Source of the DNA: Taklimakanibacter deserti
GTDB lineage: Bacteria; Pseudomonadota; Alphaproteobacteria; Rhizobiales; Aestuariivirgaceae
Assembly: GCA_003574785.1 (NCBI GenBank)
Contig: QORU01000010.1
Coordinates: 186,001 to 250,000, forward strand
Reading direction: 5' to 3'
DNA length: 64,000 nucleotides
The position numbers were made by a program, and so were the translations under genes. Numbering within the stretch: position 1 is the stretch's first letter; every line of letters starts with the position of its first letter. The notes under the pieces are model-generated. The model did not search any database. It was given only the letters and a program-made list of their open reading frames with translations, and was not told the DNA's origin. Shown here one piece after another: positions 62,070 to 64,000 of the stretch.

Positions 62070-63494
62070 TCAGAACAATGACCCTTGCCCGCCCTCACGC
62101 GTTTTTGCGGCCTTGGGCGGAGGCGGCGGACCGCTGGCCTGGGCGGCGATCTCGCCGTCCTGGAATTCGATGCGCAATTCCTGTCCGGGTTTGACTTGCG
62201 ATGCGGCGTGCAAGGGTATGCGCACCTCATTGCGAATCAGCGCATAGCCGCGCTGCAGGACGGACTTGTAGGAGAGCGACGCCAGGAGCTTGGCGTTGGC
62301 GTTGAGCATCGTGCGGCGCTGCTCGACGGCACGGCGCAGATCGCGATTGAGCTGCGCGCCATGGCGCGCCAGGAGGCGCGACTGCTCGGCGAGATTGCGC
62401 CTGAGCGAAACCGGCGTCAGACGCGCCGACCAGCCTTCGAAATCGCGCCGGTGCAGCAAGGTGTTCCGGGCGAGCGCCGCCTTGAGGCGTCCCGAGGTGT
62501 TGTCGAAGCGCTGGCGCGCCAGAGCCAGTATGTCGTCGGGACGCGGCAAAGCGCGGGCGGCCGCCCTGACGCGCGTGCGCCGCTCATCCATCAGCCGCCT
62601 GGCGCCGCGCTCGTGGCGGGCCGAGAACGAGGCGATTTGCGCCAGGAGATCGGCGCGCACCGGCACGGCGCGCTCGGCGGCGGCCGTCGGCGTCGGCGCG
62701 CGCATATCGGCGACATGATCGATGAGCGTCCAATCGGTCTCGTGCCCGACCGCCGATATCAGGGGGATGGTGCTTTCCGCCGCGGCGCGCACGACGATCT
62801 CCTCGTTGAAGCCCCACAGGTCCTCGAGGCTGCCGCCGCCCCTCGCCACGATGAGAAGATCGGGCTTCCGCGCCATGGCGTTGAAGCCCCTGATGGCGGC
62901 CGCCACTTCCGCGGCCGAGGTCTCGCCTTGCACCCGGACCGGCCATACCATCACGTGGCGCGGAAAGCGGTCATTGAGGCGATGCAGGATGTCGCGGATG
63001 ACGGCACCCGTCGGCGAGGTCACGACGCCGATGAGGCGCGGCAAAAAGGGTATGGCTTTCTTGCGTTCGGAATCGAACAGGCCTTCGGCGGCAAGCTTGC
63101 GGCGGCGCTCCTCGAGCAGCGCCATCAAGGCGCCGGCACCGGCGGGCTCGAGATGGTCGACGATGATCTGATAGGAGGACTTGCCCGGATAGGAGGTGAT
63201 CTTGCCGGTGGCGATCACTTCCAGGCCTTCCTGGAGCTTGGATTTGAGCCGCATGAAGGCGCTGCGCCAGATCACGGCGTCGATGCGCGCGCCCTGGTCC
63301 TTCAGGCTGAAATAGCAGTGGCCCGAGGAATGGGCTCCTCGAAAACCCGAAATTTCCCCGCGCACCCGCACATGCCCGAATGAGTCTTCGAGCGTGCGCT
63401 TGAGCGCGAAGGAAATCTCGGAGACGGTGAATTCGGCGACATTGGCTTTCTGCGCCTCCCGAATCTCACCGGTATCGGGGTCATGGTCGATCAT
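62070..63494 (-). CDS. xseA: Exodeoxyribonuclease VII large subunit
   Basis: 474 residues. The N-terminal OB fold holds '[20 protein letters not shown]' and '[15 protein letters not shown]'. The nuclease domain has '[20 protein letters not shown]', '[20 protein letters not shown]' and '[20 protein letters not shown]', with the catalytic Asp and His regions. A long Arg-rich coiled coil follows, then the C-terminal strand region. It degrades single-stranded DNA with the small XseB subunit, which is not encoded in this window. Followed by the DUF2093 gene. Confidence 0.95.
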   Translation of the reverse strand: MIDHDPDTGEIREAQKANVAEFTVSEISFALKRTLEDSFGHVRVRGEISGFRGAHSSGHCYFSLKDQGARIDAVIWRSAFMRLKSKLQEGLEVIATGKITSYPGKSSYQIIVDHLEPAGAGALMALLEERRRKLAAEGLFDSERKKAIPFLPRLIGVVTSPTGAVIRDILHRLNDRFPRHVMVWPVRVQGETSAAEVAAAIRGFNAMARKPDLLIVARGGGSLEDLWGFNEEIVVRAAAESTIPLISAVGHETDWTLIDHVADMRAPTPTAAAERAVPVRADLLAQIASFSARHERGARRLMDERRTRVRAAARALPRPDDILALARQRFDNTSGRLKAALARNTLLHRRDFEGWSARLTPVSLRRNLAEQSRLLARHGAQLNRDLRRAVEQRRTMLNANAKLLASLSYKSVLQRGYALIRNEVRIPLHAASQVKPGQELRIEFQDGEIAAQASGPPPPPKAAKTREGGQGSLF

Positions 63495-63542
63495 GACCCG
63501 ACACTTGCCGGGTCACGAAGCCATGTCAATCATGATAGTTGC

Positions 63543-64000
63543 CTAACGGCACGGCACGGTTTCACCTTCATAGCTGACATATGTGCCGGTATCAGGATCG
63601 AAGGAGCGATACTTGGCCGAGCAATAGGCCACCCAATCTTCGCTGCCGACTTCCGGACGCTCGCTGACGACGACGTGCTGGGTCCGGTAATTCGAGACCA
63701 CGGTGGGCTCGGCGCGGTACTGCTTGATCACGGCGCGCGCCCGCGGCACATAAGCGACACGATCACGATCCATGCATTCGCTATAGGCTTCGTTGTAAAT
63801 GCGGCGATAGCGATGATCTGCGCCGGCGCCACCGGTGAACACCGTATCGAGCGTGCCGATGACGACGCCGTCGATCAATCCGCGACGCGGCGCCTCGGAC
63901 GCTGCAACGTCACGCGCATAGGCCGAGCAGGACGCTGGTCCCGCATTGGCGCTGGAAACAGGAAGGAGAGCGCCCAACGCAATAAGCGCCGCCGCGCCGA
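63543..64000 (-). CDS. BA14K-family secreted protein (5' end outside window)
   Basis: The frame runs to the right edge, so the start is missing. The visible N-terminal part 'GAAALIALGALLPVSSANAG' is the end of a signal peptide, with the cut after ANA. The mature protein has Cys residues at the front and the BA14K motif 'WVAYCSAKYRSFDPDTGTYV' at the end, closing with two more Cys-containing turns. BA14K proteins are small alphaproteobacterial envelope proteins; the Brucella member is immunoreactive and has lectin-like properties. Confidence 0.85.
   Translation of the reverse strand, partial: GAAALIALGALLPVSSANAGPASCSAYARDVAASEAPRRGLIDGVVIGTLDTVFTGGAGADHRYRRIYNEAYSECMDRDRVAYVPRARAVIKQYRAEPTVVSNYRTQHVVVSERPEVGSEDWVAYCSAKYRSFDPDTGTYVSYEGETVPCR

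Overview
The window is GC-rich, gene-dense DNA from an alphaproteobacterium, most likely Hyphomicrobiales (Rhizobiales). This rests on family content: BA14K, DUF2093 and DUF3008 proteins, a class II DAHP synthase, a short-form phosphatidylserine decarboxylase, an Atm1-like exporter, a GlxA-type AraC regulator and many ABC importers. No rRNA, tRNA, CRISPR array, insertion sequence or intact prophage was found. Bases 1-28000 and 52000-59200 are mostly catabolic and transport genes. The middle and right end carry housekeeping genes: dxs, pssA-psd, cimA-cysS, class II DAHP synthase and xseA.

Left part. 1-7903 is a catabolic locus: a dipeptide-type ABC importer, a cytosine-deaminase-like amidohydrolase, a divergent GntR regulator, a flavin-reductase-like protein and a chlorohydrolase-like amidohydrolase. 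A nested 46-bp palindrome lies between the divergent units, and its TGTATACA core recurs before the second amidohydrolase. 8146-14612 is a complete polyamine operon: aminotransferase, PotF-PotB-PotC-PotA-type importer and agmatinase-family ureohydrolase. A GNAT gene with foreign-looking codon use and a decayed small HTH gene follow. 15900-19845 is the four-gene Anbu cluster: ATP-grasp, alpha-E, transglutaminase-like protein and proteasome-like protease. Then come an OpgG/OpgD glucan protein, a VOC protein and an oligopeptide ABC importer.

Middle. dxs converges on an MMPL/RND transporter gene that resembles hopanoid transporters. Next are a PLP gamma-lyase-type enzyme, a D-aminopeptidase-like serine hydrolase, the pssA-psd phospholipid pair, an Atm1-like exporter, a LysM protein with low-complexity repeats and a LOG protein. 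A homocysteine methyltransferase gene diverges from a GlxA-type regulator, with two similar imperfect palindromes between them. An HI1419/HI1420-type toxin-antitoxin pair follows; its promoter geometry predicts a leaderless toxin mRNA. Two tandem rarD paralogues each sit just behind a 20-codon reading frame, and these two frames share a 26-bp identical block. cimA-cysS and three more DMT-family exporters complete this part.

Right part. A zinc alcohol dehydrogenase and a flavin monooxygenase-like gene face an operon with a Tau/Ssu-type importer and a trimethylamine-dehydrogenase-like flavoprotein. That enzyme keeps Cys30 and the 4Fe-4S motif, but a catalytic His appears to be replaced by Lys. 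The window ends with a GFA-family protein, class II DAHP synthase, a small membrane protein, a DUF2093 protein, xseA and a partial BA14K gene.
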